Part shown: piece by piece, positions 1-7,571 of the stretch | Layout: each line of letters opens with the position of its first letter | Position numbering within the stretch: the stretch's first letter is position 1 | NCBI GenBank assembly: GCA_964432945.1 | Contig: CAYSPO010000035.1 | Span: 1 to 13,876 of the forward strand | Reading direction: 5' to 3' | DNA: 13,876 nucleotides | Source of the DNA: CAYSPO01 sp964432945 | GTDB taxonomy: Bacteria; Bacillota; Clostridia; Tissierellales; Peptoniphilaceae | Position numbers and translations under genes: made by a program | The notes under the pieces: generated by a model | The model's database searches: none | Seen by the model: only the letters and a program-made list of their open reading frames with translations | What the model was told of the DNA's origin: nothing

Positions 1-245
1 CCAAATCCTGGAATAAGTATTTCAAAAAATAAAAATACTCCTCCTAAAAAGAATAGGGCAAAGTGCTGAAGGGAAATTCTTCCACTATAAATTGCTCCAG
101 CCAAGAATAATAAAAAGCACAAACTTGATATAATAAGTGATAAATTTACTTTCTTACTAAGAGCTGAGAGAATAAGTGTTATAAAGCCAGCAATTATTAG
201 AGTATTACTTACAGATTGTCTGCTTAAAAATTCTAGAATTCCCAT
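1..245 (-). CDS. NfeD-like membrane protein (partial, N-terminal 81 residues)
   Basis: The ATG at 245-243 follows an AGGAGG site (255-250) with good spacing and opens a frame that stays open to the window edge, so only the N-terminus is visible. It reads as a membrane protein: a short amphipathic start (MGILEFLSRQ), then hydrophobic segments at about residues 12-27, 33-50 and 60-80. The last segment ends in EILIPGFG, the E-x-x-x-PGFG motif typical of the NfeD membrane domain. Family members usually place an OB-fold domain after this region and are linked to SPFH/flotillin-type membrane complexes. The protein starts directly at the membrane part, so it lacks the ClpP-like protease domain of long NfeD proteins. 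It begins 13 bp after the citrate synthase stop and is probably the fourth gene of that operon. The family call rests on hydrophobicity and one motif. Confidence 0.65.
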   Translation of the reverse strand, partial: MGILEFLSRQSVSNTLIIAGFITLILSALSKKVNLSLIISSLCFLLFLAGAIYSGRISLQHFALFFLGGVFLFFEILIPGF

Positions 246-258
246 AATACCTCCTAAA

Positions 259-1605
259 TTAACGGTTTTCTAAAGGAATATATTTTTCTCCTGTAACTAA
301 GTTGAAATAAGCTGGTCTAATTATTTTACTATCTTGCACCTGTTCTAGTCTGTGAGCACACCAGCCTGCAGTTCTTGCTAGAGCAAATATTGGAGTATAT
401 AGGTCTCGGTCAATCCCTAAGGATCTATATACTAGTCCGGAATAAAGGTCTACATTTGCACAAATTTCTAGGTTTTTCTTTTCCATAAATAAATCTTTAG
501 ATATTTCTTCTATATTATTCAAAAGCTCAAATTCTTCTTCAATGCCTTGAGATTCTGCCACACTTGCAAGTTTTTTCTTTAATAAAATTGCTCTAGGGTC
601 AGATTTTGTGTATATAGCATGTCCCATTCCGTAAATTAAGCCTTTTTTATCAAAAGTATTTTTATTAAGAATATCTACTAAATATTTTTCTACATTTTCT
701 TTTTTAGTCCAATCACCAGCTGTATTTTTCAAATCAGCTACCATAGACTCAACCATATAGTTTGCTCCACCGTGTTTTGGACCTTTCAAAGAGCCAATAG
801 CTGTAGAAATAGAAGAATAAATATCAGTGCCAGATGAAGAAACAACATGAGTTGAAAAAGCGGAATTGTTACCTCCTCCATGTTCTGCATGAACCATTAG
901 GCAAAGGTCAAGTAATTCAGACTCAGTTCTTGTAAACTCTGAATCTGCTCTAGTCAAGTGCAATACATTTTCTGCTATACTTCCATCTACTAGAGGCCTA
1001 TGTAAGATAAGGGATTCTTTATCGTGATAATGTTTTTTACTCATATAAGCATAAGCCATAATAAGTGGAATTTTAGATATTATAGATATAGCTTCATCTA
1101 ATTGATTTTCAATAGACAAATCTTCAGGATTATCATCATAAGCATATAAAGCTAGCACAACTCTTTGCATAAGATTCATAACATTTGGACTTGGAACTTT
1201 TAAAATAACATCTTCAAGGAAAAACTTTGGTAGATGCATAGACTCATTTATTAAATTAGTAAAATCATCTAAGTTTTTCTTATCTGGTAGTTCTCCAAAT
1301 AATAGCAAGAAAATAACTTCTTCGAAACCAAATCTTTTATCCTTTTCAATACCATCTACTATATCATTAATGGGTATCCCTCTATAGAGAAGGGTTCCTT
1401 CACTAGGAGTTTTTTTGCCATCAATTATTTCGTAACCTTCAACTGAAGCAACCCTTGTAGCACCCACAAGTACACCAGTGCCGTCTGAGTTTCTAAGACC
1501 TCTTTTTATATTGTTCTTCTCATATAGCTCAGGTGATATATAAGAATTCTCTTTGAGTAGCCTTAATAGATTAGATTTATAAGTTAGGTTTCCTATATTA
1601 ATCAA
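259..1605 (-). CDS. citZ: Citrate synthase
   Basis: Condenses oxaloacetate and acetyl-CoA to citrate in the cytoplasm, the entry step of the oxidative TCA branch. The three catalytic residues of the family are in place: His278 in GPKHGGAN, His329 in GMGHA with DPRA following, and Asp386 in NVDLYSG. At 448 residues it has the length of the clostridial type with an N-terminal extension (ISPELYEKNNIKRGL near residue 23). It is the third gene after aconitase and isocitrate dehydrogenase and overlaps the end of the latter by 8 bp. The start is unclear. The TTG at 1605-1603 directly abuts the AGGAG site (1610-1606), which is too close for normal initiation. There is no in-frame ATG, GTG or other TTG before the conserved N-terminal region, so a rare codon such as ATT (1602) or ATA (1596) may be used. 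The symbol citZ is used for the clostridial and bacillar enzyme; gltA would serve equally. Confidence 0.95.
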   Translation of the reverse strand: MINIGNLTYKSNLLRLLKENSYISPELYEKNNIKRGLRNSDGTGVLVGATRVASVEGYEIIDGKKTPSEGTLLYRGIPINDIVDGIEKDKRFGFEEVIFLLLFGELPDKKNLDDFTNLINESMHLPKFFLEDVILKVPSPNVMNLMQRVVLALYAYDDNPEDLSIENQLDEAISIISKIPLIMAYAYMSKKHYHDKESLILHRPLVDGSIAENVLHLTRADSEFTRTESELLDLCLMVHAEHGGGNNSAFSTHVVSSSGTDIYSSISTAIGSLKGPKHGGANYMVESMVADLKNTAGDWTKKENVEKYLVDILNKNTFDKKGLIYGMGHAIYTKSDPRAILLKKKLASVAESQGIEEEFELLNNIEEISKDLFMEKKNLEICANVDLYSGLVYRSLGIDRDLYTPIFALARTAGWCAHRLEQVQDSKIIRPAYFNLVTGEKYIPLENR

Positions 1606-2605
1606 CTCCTTTTTTTATTGTAGAAACAAGGATATTAGTAAATTCATCAGTACTAATATTCCCGCCTAAATCCTTAGTAAAATTTTTTTCATCTGATAGA
1701 ACTTCTTTTAAAGCAAATCTAATTTTATTAGAAGCTTCTTTTTCGGATAGGTAATCTAACATCATACAAGCACTTAAAATTAGTGCAGTTGGATTTGCTA
1801 AATTCTTACCCGCAATATCAGGAGCAGAACCATGCACTGCTTCAAAAATTGCATAATCATCTCCTATATTGGCTCCCGGAACTATACCTAAGCCTCCAAT
1901 TAAACCGGCCATAATATCTGATAATATATCACCATATAAATTTTCAGTTACTATTACATCAAATTGTTTAGGATTCATAACAAGCTGCATGCCCATATTA
2001 TCAACAAGAACTTCTTGGAGTTCTATTTCTGGATAATCTTTTGCAACAGCTCTTGCTACTTCTAGGAATAAACCATCAGATAATTTCATAATATTAGCCT
2101 TAGTTACAACTGCAACTTTTTTTCTGTTATTTTCTTTAGCATATTCAAAAGCAGCCTTACAAATTCTTGTTGAAGCCGACCTTGTTATAATTTTTATAGA
2201 ATGCATTTCATCATCTGAAATCTTTTCTTCAATACCAGCGTATAAATCCTCTGTATTTTCTCTAAAAAGAATAAGATCAATATTTTCATAAAGACTAGGA
2301 GTTTTTCCTATTGATTTAATTGGTCTTATATTTGCAAATAAATCATATTTTTTTCTAAGAGCAACATTAGCGCTTCTAAATCCTTTTCCGATAGGGGTAG
2401 CTGTAGGTCCCTTTATAGCTATCTTGTTTTTTTCTATACTGTCATATACAAGCTGAGGAATAATTTCTCCAGTTTCTTCGTATACTTCACTACCAGCATG
2501 AACTATTTCCCATTCTATATCTACACCAGTCGCATCAACAACTGCCATACAAGATTTAGCGATTTCTCTGCCTATACCATCTCCTGGTATCATAGTTATC
2601 TTCAT
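1598..2605 (-). CDS. icd: Isocitrate dehydrogenase, NAD-dependent type
   Basis: Beta-decarboxylating dehydrogenase that oxidises isocitrate to 2-oxoglutarate and CO2. Visible family signatures are the N-terminal PGDGIG, the substrate-binding run RSANVALRKKYDLFANIRP (about residues 77-95), the FRENTEDLYAGIE segment, the metal-binding region around NLYGDILSD, and HGSAPDIAGKNLANPTA near residue 260. An acidic residue after the HGSAP motif, in place of the lysine found in NADP enzymes, points to NAD. At 335 residues it has the length of the compact NAD/homoisocitrate/isopropylmalate group. Isopropylmalate or homoisocitrate dehydrogenase are alternatives, but its place between aconitase and citrate synthase favours isocitrate. 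Its ATG overlaps the aconitase stop by one base (TAATG) with AGGAGGT just upstream, which implies coupled translation. Confidence 0.92.
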   Translation of the reverse strand: MKITMIPGDGIGREIAKSCMAVVDATGVDIEWEIVHAGSEVYEETGEIIPQLVYDSIEKNKIAIKGPTATPIGKGFRSANVALRKKYDLFANIRPIKSIGKTPSLYENIDLILFRENTEDLYAGIEEKISDDEMHSIKIITRSASTRICKAAFEYAKENNRKKVAVVTKANIMKLSDGLFLEVARAVAKDYPEIELQEVLVDNMGMQLVMNPKQFDVIVTENLYGDILSDIMAGLIGGLGIVPGANIGDDYAIFEAVHGSAPDIAGKNLANPTALILSACMMLDYLSEKEASNKIRFALKEVLSDEKNFTKDLGGNISTDEFTNILVSTIKKGVD

Positions 2606-4533
2606 TAAAAACCTCCTGAGCTTTTTACGTAATTTAATTTTCCACCAGCTTTAAGAATTTCGATATCCCTAGCTGAGGCTTCAAGTTTTACTTTTGTTTT
2701 TTCACCACTTTTAATATTCTCAACTTCCAATATCGAAGACTCCAAGTTATCTAAAATATTGTTTATTTTTAGTTCATCAAATTCATTTAATTTATTATAA
2801 TCTTCCTCATTTTCGAAAATTAATGGAAGAATTCCAGAGTTAATAAGATTAGCCTTATGAATTCTTGCAAATGATTTAGCTATAACAGCCTTAACTCCAA
2901 GATATAAAGGAACTAGAGCTGCGTGTTCACGGCTAGAACCTTGACCGTAATTGTCTCCACCGATTATAAAGCCACCATTATATTTTTTTGCTCTGTCGGC
3001 AAAATCATCAATTATAGTTGTAAAAGAAAATCTTGATAGATAAGGAACATTTGATCTATAAGGAAGTAGTCCAGCATGTGATGGTACTATGTCATCAGTA
3101 GTTATATTATCCCCAGTTTTTAATATTATAGTTCCTTCCATTGAATTTTCTAAAGCACTTCCTAGAGGGAAAGGCTTAATATTTGGTCCCATAATTACTT
3201 CTTTTTCTGAGTTTGCACCTTCATTAAAAATAAAATAATTATCTAGTCTGCCATAAGATTCTGGCTCTTGGATATTGTAATCAACATCTAGCTTACTTGG
3301 ATCATTTAGATAACCAGTTATTGCAGATGCAGCAGCAGTTTCAGGGCTAACTAGATATATATCAGCATCCATAGTTCCAGATCTTCCTTTAAAGTTCCTA
3401 TTAAAAGTTCTCAAGGAAACAGCACCAGATTTTGGAGATTGCCCCATACCTATACATGGACCACAAGCAGATTCAAGAATTCTTGCGCCTGACTTTATAA
3501 AAGTTGCTAATGCTCCATTTTCAGCTAGTAGTCTAAGAATATTTCCACTTCCAGGAGCGATGGCTAAAGAAACATCAGGATGAACTTTATGGCCTTCTAA
3601 AACTCTAGCTACTTTCATCATATCTGTATAAGATGAATTTGTGCATGAGCCTATTATTACTTGATCAACCTTTAAGTTTTCTAAATTACTAACTTTTTCT
3701 ATATTATCAGGTGAATGAGGTTTAGCTGTCATAGGCTCAAGTTCACTCAAGTTTATAGTTAATGTATCATTATATTCAGCGTCATTATCAGCTTTCAATT
3801 CTACATAATCTTCTGGACGTCCTTGCTTTGTTAAAAAATCCAAAGTATTTTCATCGCTAGGAAAAATAGAAGTAGTTGCTCCTAACTCTGCACCCATATT
3901 ACATATTGTCGCTCTATCGGTAACAGAAAGATTAGCTAGGCCAGGACCTGAATATTCTATAATATATCCTACTCCACCTTTTACAGAAAGTTCATCTAGT
4001 ACTTTAAGAATAATGTCTTTTCCGTTTACTCCGGCTTTTAATTCGCCTTTCAAAATTACATTCCTTACCTTTGGTACTTTTATTTGATATTTTCCCGTTG
4101 CCATACCTATTGCAACATCAAGGCCACCTGCTCCAATTGCTAAAGAGCCAAGCCCGCCAGCAGTTGGGGTATGGGAGTCAGAGCCTATTAAAATTTTCGC
4201 AGGCTTTGCAAATCTTTCGAGCTGAACTTGATGACAGATTCCACCACCTGGTTTTGAAAATACAATTCCATATTTTTCTGCAGCTGACTTTATAAATTCA
4301 TGGTCATCTGCATTCTCAAAACCAGATTGTAATGTGTTATGATCTATATATGCTACTGATCGTTCAGTTTTTATTTCGTTTATCCCCATGGCTTCAAGTT
4401 GCAGGTAAACCATTGTACCTGTTGAATCTTGAGTAAGGGTTTGATGTACTCTTATATCTACATCTTCACCTATTTTTAATTTTCCTGACATTAAGTTGTC
4501 AGATAGGATTTTCATTGTTAAAGATTTTCCCAT
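2605..4533 (-). CDS. acnA: Aconitate hydratase
   Basis: Isomerises citrate to isocitrate through cis-aconitate using a [4Fe-4S] cluster in the cytoplasm. The three cluster ligands are visible: Cys297 in GSCTNSS, and Cys357 and Cys360 in ACGPCIG. The swivelling C-terminal domain carries GGDNYGQGSSREHAAL (residues 525-540), with the catalytic Ser and Arg. At 642 residues it is the short bacterial/mitochondrial-type aconitase, not the roughly 900-residue form. The related LeuC/LeuD isomerases are split into two subunits, so a single fused chain supports aconitase. The gene is first in the minus-strand operon acn-icd-citZ, starts at ATG 4533 after GGAAGGG, and has a sigma-A-like promoter at 4567-4596. 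The symbol acnA is assigned by function; the exact subfamily was not checked. Confidence 0.93.
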   Translation of the reverse strand: MGKSLTMKILSDNLMSGKLKIGEDVDIRVHQTLTQDSTGTMVYLQLEAMGINEIKTERSVAYIDHNTLQSGFENADDHEFIKSAAEKYGIVFSKPGGGICHQVQLERFAKPAKILIGSDSHTPTAGGLGSLAIGAGGLDVAIGMATGKYQIKVPKVRNVILKGELKAGVNGKDIILKVLDELSVKGGVGYIIEYSGPGLANLSVTDRATICNMGAELGATTSIFPSDENTLDFLTKQGRPEDYVELKADNDAEYNDTLTINLSELEPMTAKPHSPDNIEKVSNLENLKVDQVIIGSCTNSSYTDMMKVARVLEGHKVHPDVSLAIAPGSGNILRLLAENGALATFIKSGARILESACGPCIGMGQSPKSGAVSLRTFNRNFKGRSGTMDADIYLVSPETAAASAITGYLNDPSKLDVDYNIQEPESYGRLDNYFIFNEGANSEKEVIMGPNIKPFPLGSALENSMEGTIILKTGDNITTDDIVPSHAGLLPYRSNVPYLSRFSFTTIIDDFADRAKKYNGGFIIGGDNYGQGSSREHAALVPLYLGVKAVIAKSFARIHKANLINSGILPLIFENEEDYNKLNEFDELKINNILDNLESSILEVENIKSGEKTKVKLEASARDIEILKAGGKLNYVKSSGGF

Positions 4534-4566
4534 TTAAACACCCTTCCTTTTGAATATTATTATAAA

Positions 4567-4596
4567 ATTATATCATATTAGTGAATTAACTTGCAA
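4567..4596 (-). promoter_or_regulatory. Sigma-A-like promoter of the acn-icd-citZ operon
   Basis: Reading the minus strand, TTGCAA (4596-4591) and TATAAT (4572-4567) are separated by 18 bp and lie about 35 bp upstream of the aconitase ATG. The -10 is a perfect match and the -35 matches four of six bases. It is the best candidate in the 161-bp gap shared with the divergent rpoN promoter. Confidence 0.6.
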
Positions 4597-4641
4597 AACT
4601 ATGAATAGTATAAGACTGATGAACAAGCTTAAAATAATAAA

Positions 4642-4670
4642 TTGACAAAATATGATAATGCTTATATCAT
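4642..4670 (+). promoter_or_regulatory. Sigma-A-like promoter of rpoN
   Basis: TTGACA (4642-4647), a 17-bp spacer and TATCAT (4665-4670) lie 24 bp before the chosen rpoN start. The -35 is perfect and the -10 matches five of six bases. An ATGATA-N7-TATCAT dyad (4652-4670) overlaps the -10 and could be an operator, but it is short and may be chance in AT-rich DNA. Confidence 0.7.
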
Positions 4671-4694
4671 TAAGAAGAAGGCAAGGTGATTTAT

Positions 4695-6038
4695 ATGAGG
4701 CAAAATTTTGGCCTAGATTTAAAACAAATTCAAAAACTTGTATTAACTCCTGAACTTCGTCAATCTATAGAACTTTTAGGAATTAATGCACTAGACCTTA
4801 ATACTTTCATAAATGAAATCGCTTTAGAAAATCCTATGTTAAATGTAGAGGAAAAGAGTTTTGATAGTATTGAATCTCAAGAAGAAATGCATGAGGTTAA
4901 AAGAGAAATGCTAGACAAAATAGAGAGATATGATTTTTCAGGCTATTCAGTAAAGAATACTGATGATGAGATATCTCCTTTACAATTTGCTTATAGGGAA
5001 GAGAGCCTTGTAGATGATTTAAAATTTCAATTCTCATTTTTAAAACCTTGTGAATTAGAGGAAAGAATTGCAGAAGAAATATTTAATGATTTAGACTCTA
5101 GTGGATATTTAAATAGTACACCCCAAGAAATAGCAGATAGGCTAGGAATAAGTGAACTTTGTGTAAAAAAGGTTAAGTGTATAATTAATTCATTAGATCC
5201 TAAAGGTATTGGAGCTAATGATTTAAGAGAGTGTTTACTCCTTCAAACTGATGATGAAGTAACAAAAGAAATAATTATTAACAATTTAGAAGATATTGCT
5301 CAAAATAAGCTGAATAAAATAGCAAAAGAAAGAAATATATCTATTGAAGAAGTTGTAGAGAAAGTAGATTTTATTAAAAATTTAAATCCAAGACCAGGGG
5401 CATCTTATGCAGATAATGAACCTGTGAAATACATAGTACCAGAAGCAAAAATATACAAAAAAGATGAGAAATATATTGTTCATATGGAAAACGAATTCAC
5501 GCCTGTACTTAAAATAAATTCTCACTATAAAAATATGATAAAGTCAGCAGATGAGGAGACTTTAAAATATCTTAAAGAGAAATTATCTTCAGCAGAATGG
5601 GTATTAAATAGTATTACTCAAAGAGAATCTACTATAAAACAAATACTCGATGAACTTGTAATAATACAAAAAGATTTTTTGGATAAAGGTATAAAAAGTC
5701 TTAAAGCTTTAAGTCAAAAAGAAATTGCAGATAAGCTCGAGCTTAGTGAATCAACGGTGAGTAGGGTAGTTAATGATAAGTTTGTCGATACACCTCAAGG
5801 TATAATAGAAATAAAAACGTTTTTCTCCAATGTGGTTAATAATTCTGAAGTTTCTTCTAGTTCTATTCATCAAAGAATTAAAGAAATAATTGAAAAAGAA
5901 GATAAAAAAAAGCCATTAAGTGATGCTAAAATAGAAAAAATTCTAAAAGATGAAAATATAGAGATTGCACGAAGAACGATATCTAAGTATAGGGAAGAGA
6001 TGGGAATTCCTAAAACATCTATTAGGAGAGAATTTTAA
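4695..6038 (+). CDS. rpoN: RNA polymerase sigma-54 factor
   Basis: Sigma-54 directs RNA polymerase to -24/-12 promoters and opens them only with an AAA+ activator. The three-part build is visible. Region I (about residues 3-50) has the glutamine/leucine run LDLKQIQKLVLTPELRQSIELL and ENPML. An acidic linker and core-binding region follow. The C-terminal DNA-binding region has a helix-turn-helix near 339-360 (SQKEIADKLELSESTVSRV) and the RpoN box ARRTISKYR near residue 425. At 447 residues it has the normal length. ATG 4695 was chosen over the in-frame GTG at 4686 because AAGGTGA (4683-4689) is correctly spaced for the ATG and covers the GTG. The gene converges on the amidohydrolase locus, whose promoter is a textbook sigma-54 site, so that locus is a likely target. 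Confidence 0.96.
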   Translation: MRQNFGLDLKQIQKLVLTPELRQSIELLGINALDLNTFINEIALENPMLNVEEKSFDSIESQEEMHEVKREMLDKIERYDFSGYSVKNTDDEISPLQFAYREESLVDDLKFQFSFLKPCELEERIAEEIFNDLDSSGYLNSTPQEIADRLGISELCVKKVKCIINSLDPKGIGANDLRECLLLQTDDEVTKEIIINNLEDIAQNKLNKIAKERNISIEEVVEKVDFIKNLNPRPGASYADNEPVKYIVPEAKIYKKDEKYIVHMENEFTPVLKINSHYKNMIKSADEETLKYLKEKLSSAEWVLNSITQRESTIKQILDELVIIQKDFLDKGIKSLKALSQKEIADKLELSESTVSRVVNDKFVDTPQGIIEIKTFFSNVVNNSEVSSSSIHQRIKEIIEKEDKKKPLSDAKIEKILKDENIEIARRTISKYREEMGIPKTSIRREF

Positions 6039-6076
6039 AAAGATAGATTAATATTGTTTAGGCTAAATTTATCTAA

Positions 6077-6114
6077 AAAATGTCTATTGAGAAATCATTC
6101 TCAATAGACATTTT
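6077..6114. terminator. Bidirectional intrinsic terminator between rpoN and the amidohydrolase operon
   Basis: A perfect 17-bp stem (6077-6093 pairing with 6098-6114) closes a 4-base loop (ATCA). The arms begin in AAAA and end in TTTT, so each transcript sees a stem followed by a U-rich run. It sits between the converging stops of rpoN (6038) and the downstream amidohydrolase copy (6128) and can end both. Confidence 0.88.
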
Positions 6115-6123
6115 GTTTTATCA

Positions 6124-6885
6124 TTTATTATTTATCTTGTTGTCTTTCAGGAAGTTTGTAAACGCTGCTATCAATGCTTTCTAAGTATTTAACTACATCA
6201 TCTACAGGAAGAACGTCACAAAATTTTGCTTCCATGTCGAACATATTCCATTCGATTACACCAGGAACTCTATCTCCAACAGTTCCTTCAGGAACTAGAG
6301 TTTTGAATCCATATCCAGTAGAATCCATTACTGTATGTCTAACACATGCACAAGAAGTTGCACCCATTACTATAAGTGTATCTACTCCAAGGTAGTTTAA
6401 AGTTTGAGCTAAGTGAGTACCGAAGAAGTTAGATGCATATTTTTTGTGAATAACAGGCTCTTCAGGTTGTGGCTTTAATTTAGGATCAATTTCCATCCAT
6501 TCAGAATCGATATCAAGTGTATTCATAGGAATTTTTTCATCCCATCTTGGAAGATCCCATTGTCTTTCTCCTGTATAACCAGTAGTTGTGTGGAATATAG
6601 GAACACCAGCTTTTCTCCCGGCTTCTAGAACTTTAAGAGCATTAGCACAAACTTCTTCAGATTTGTCACAAGTAAATGGGTGACCTTCACTCATCCAAGC
6701 TTTAGCCATATCTACCGTAGTGATAGCAGGAGCTTTTCCTTGTCCCATATTTCTCATAAAGCCTCTTTCTCTATAGATTTGTTTAGCTTCAGCAAAAGCT
6801 TCTTTAAGAAGTGCATCGTTAAATCCGTATTCATCAACAAATTTGTAATCAGGGTTTTTCTTATCAGTCATTTTAATTCCTCCTT
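6124..6885. repeat. Direct repeat copy A, 762 bp (amidohydrolase gene plus ribosome binding site)
   Basis: This segment matches 8360-9121 at a constant offset of 2236 bp. By reading the two side by side I found one difference, A6875 versus T9111, in the leader four bases upstream of the start codon. The coding sequences are identical. Identity stops at 6123/8359 on the left and at 6886/9122 on the right, so the repeat is just the gene with its ribosome binding site and a few flanking bases. Confidence 0.95.
6128..6871 (-). CDS. Isochorismatase-family amidohydrolase, N-carbamoylsarcosine amidase-like (distal copy)
   Basis: A cysteine hydrolase of the isochorismatase fold, 247 residues, closest in feel to N-carbamoylsarcosine amidase. 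The expected catalytic triad is present: Asp54 in TVDMAKAW, Lys143 in HKKYASNFFGT (K-x3-S spacing) and Cys176 in ATSCACVRHTVMD. The N-terminal extension and the HKKYASNFFGTHLAQTL block fit that subgroup better than nicotinamidases. Such enzymes hydrolyse a small amide or carbamoyl group and release ammonia; the substrate here is unknown, and maleamate, oxamate or another ureido compound are alternatives. It is the last gene of the operon, 22 bp after the second membrane protein, with AAGGAGG upstream and the shared terminator beyond. Protein and gene are identical to the copy at 8364-9107. No promoter of its own is visible. Confidence 0.88.
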   Translation of the reverse strand: MTDKKNPDYKFVDEYGFNDALLKEAFAEAKQIYRERGFMRNMGQGKAPAITTVDMAKAWMSEGHPFTCDKSEEVCANALKVLEAGRKAGVPIFHTTTGYTGERQWDLPRWDEKIPMNTLDIDSEWMEIDPKLKPQPEEPVIHKKYASNFFGTHLAQTLNYLGVDTLIVMGATSCACVRHTVMDSTGYGFKTLVPEGTVGDRVPGVIEWNMFDMEAKFCDVLPVDDVVKYLESIDSSVYKLPERQQDK

Positions 6886-6893
6886 TTTAATAT

Positions 6894-7571
6894 TTATATT
6901 TGTTTGTTTTTTTCTTTATTTTTTTCAGTAAAGTATGCAAAAGCAATTGTTCCAAAAGAACAAACTGGAACGATAAGTATAGTTGGTAAGCCTGGAATTA
7001 CATATACAAGTAATATTGCTAGCAATAAACCAAATACTGCAAATTTAGGATATTTTATTGCGAATAGTGCAAAAAGTGCACCAAATATTGCTGGAAGAAC
7101 ATAATCAAAAGCTTTTTCAACTGAAGGTGGAATTATACTAATTATTTTAGTACCTATTATAGCAGTAGTTGTAGTTATAATAATCCCAGGGATTATAGAC
7201 CCTGCCATACCAATTGTTGCTATTATTTCTCCTTCATCAGTTCCTGCTGAAACTCCTACAGCTTCTTGCGCAACTAATGCACAAGGAACTCTAACATTGG
7301 CAATATTTCCAGAAAGGAATGCCATATATGTGCCAGCATTTCCTAGTATAGGATAGTATGAGATTGGTGTCATAAAATATTCTACTCCATATACGGAAAT
7401 ACATAAGAACCATGCTGATAGAATAGCTCCAATAGGTGGGAATGCATTGTATCTAATCCCTAGAAATAATGGTGGAATAAAAGACATTAAAGCACTTAAT
7501 AATAATGTTGTTCTTCCAATTCTAATTACAGGTTTTGAAAAAACTTCATTAAATGAATTATTTTTTTTCAT
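6894..7571 (-). CDS. Polytopic membrane protein, probable transporter subunit paired with the DUF5058 protein
   Basis: A 225-residue very hydrophobic protein with about six membrane segments (roughly residues 20-38, 43-66, 118-146, 155-174, 178-195 and 198-215) and a lysine-rich C-terminal tail. I do not recognise a named family. A conserved-looking central stretch contains TPISYYPILGNAG, then SGNIANVRVPCALVAQEAVGV. It resembles in order and composition the APVTWMRLSMIGAANTE and FGAEAMNV stretch of its neighbour, as though the two are distant relatives. Its ATG touches the stop of the upstream gene (TAAATG), with GGAGGTGT inside that gene's last codons, so translation is tightly coupled and the products are probably made in equal amounts. 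Inference: the two form one permease for the amidohydrolase's substrate. Confidence 0.7.
   Translation of the reverse strand: MKKNNSFNEVFSKPVIRIGRTTLLLSALMSFIPPLFLGIRYNAFPPIGAILSAWFLCISVYGVEYFMTPISYYPILGNAGTYMAFLSGNIANVRVPCALVAQEAVGVSAGTDEGEIIATIGMAGSIIPGIIITTTTAIIGTKIISIIPPSVEKAFDYVLPAIFGALFALFAIKYPKFAVFGLLLAILLVYVIPGLPTILIVPVCSFGTIAFAYFTEKNKEKNKQI

Noticed and set aside
4686..4694. GTG start for rpoN adding three residues
   Set aside because: The GTG lies inside the AAGGTGA ribosome binding site that serves the ATG at 4695.
6174..6395. Plus-strand reading frame opposite the amidohydrolase (also at 8410-8631)
   Set aside because: It is fully antisense to a gene with clear catalytic motifs, has no ribosome binding site, and appears twice only because the gene is duplicated. 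Other antisense frames in the window were dropped for the same reasons.
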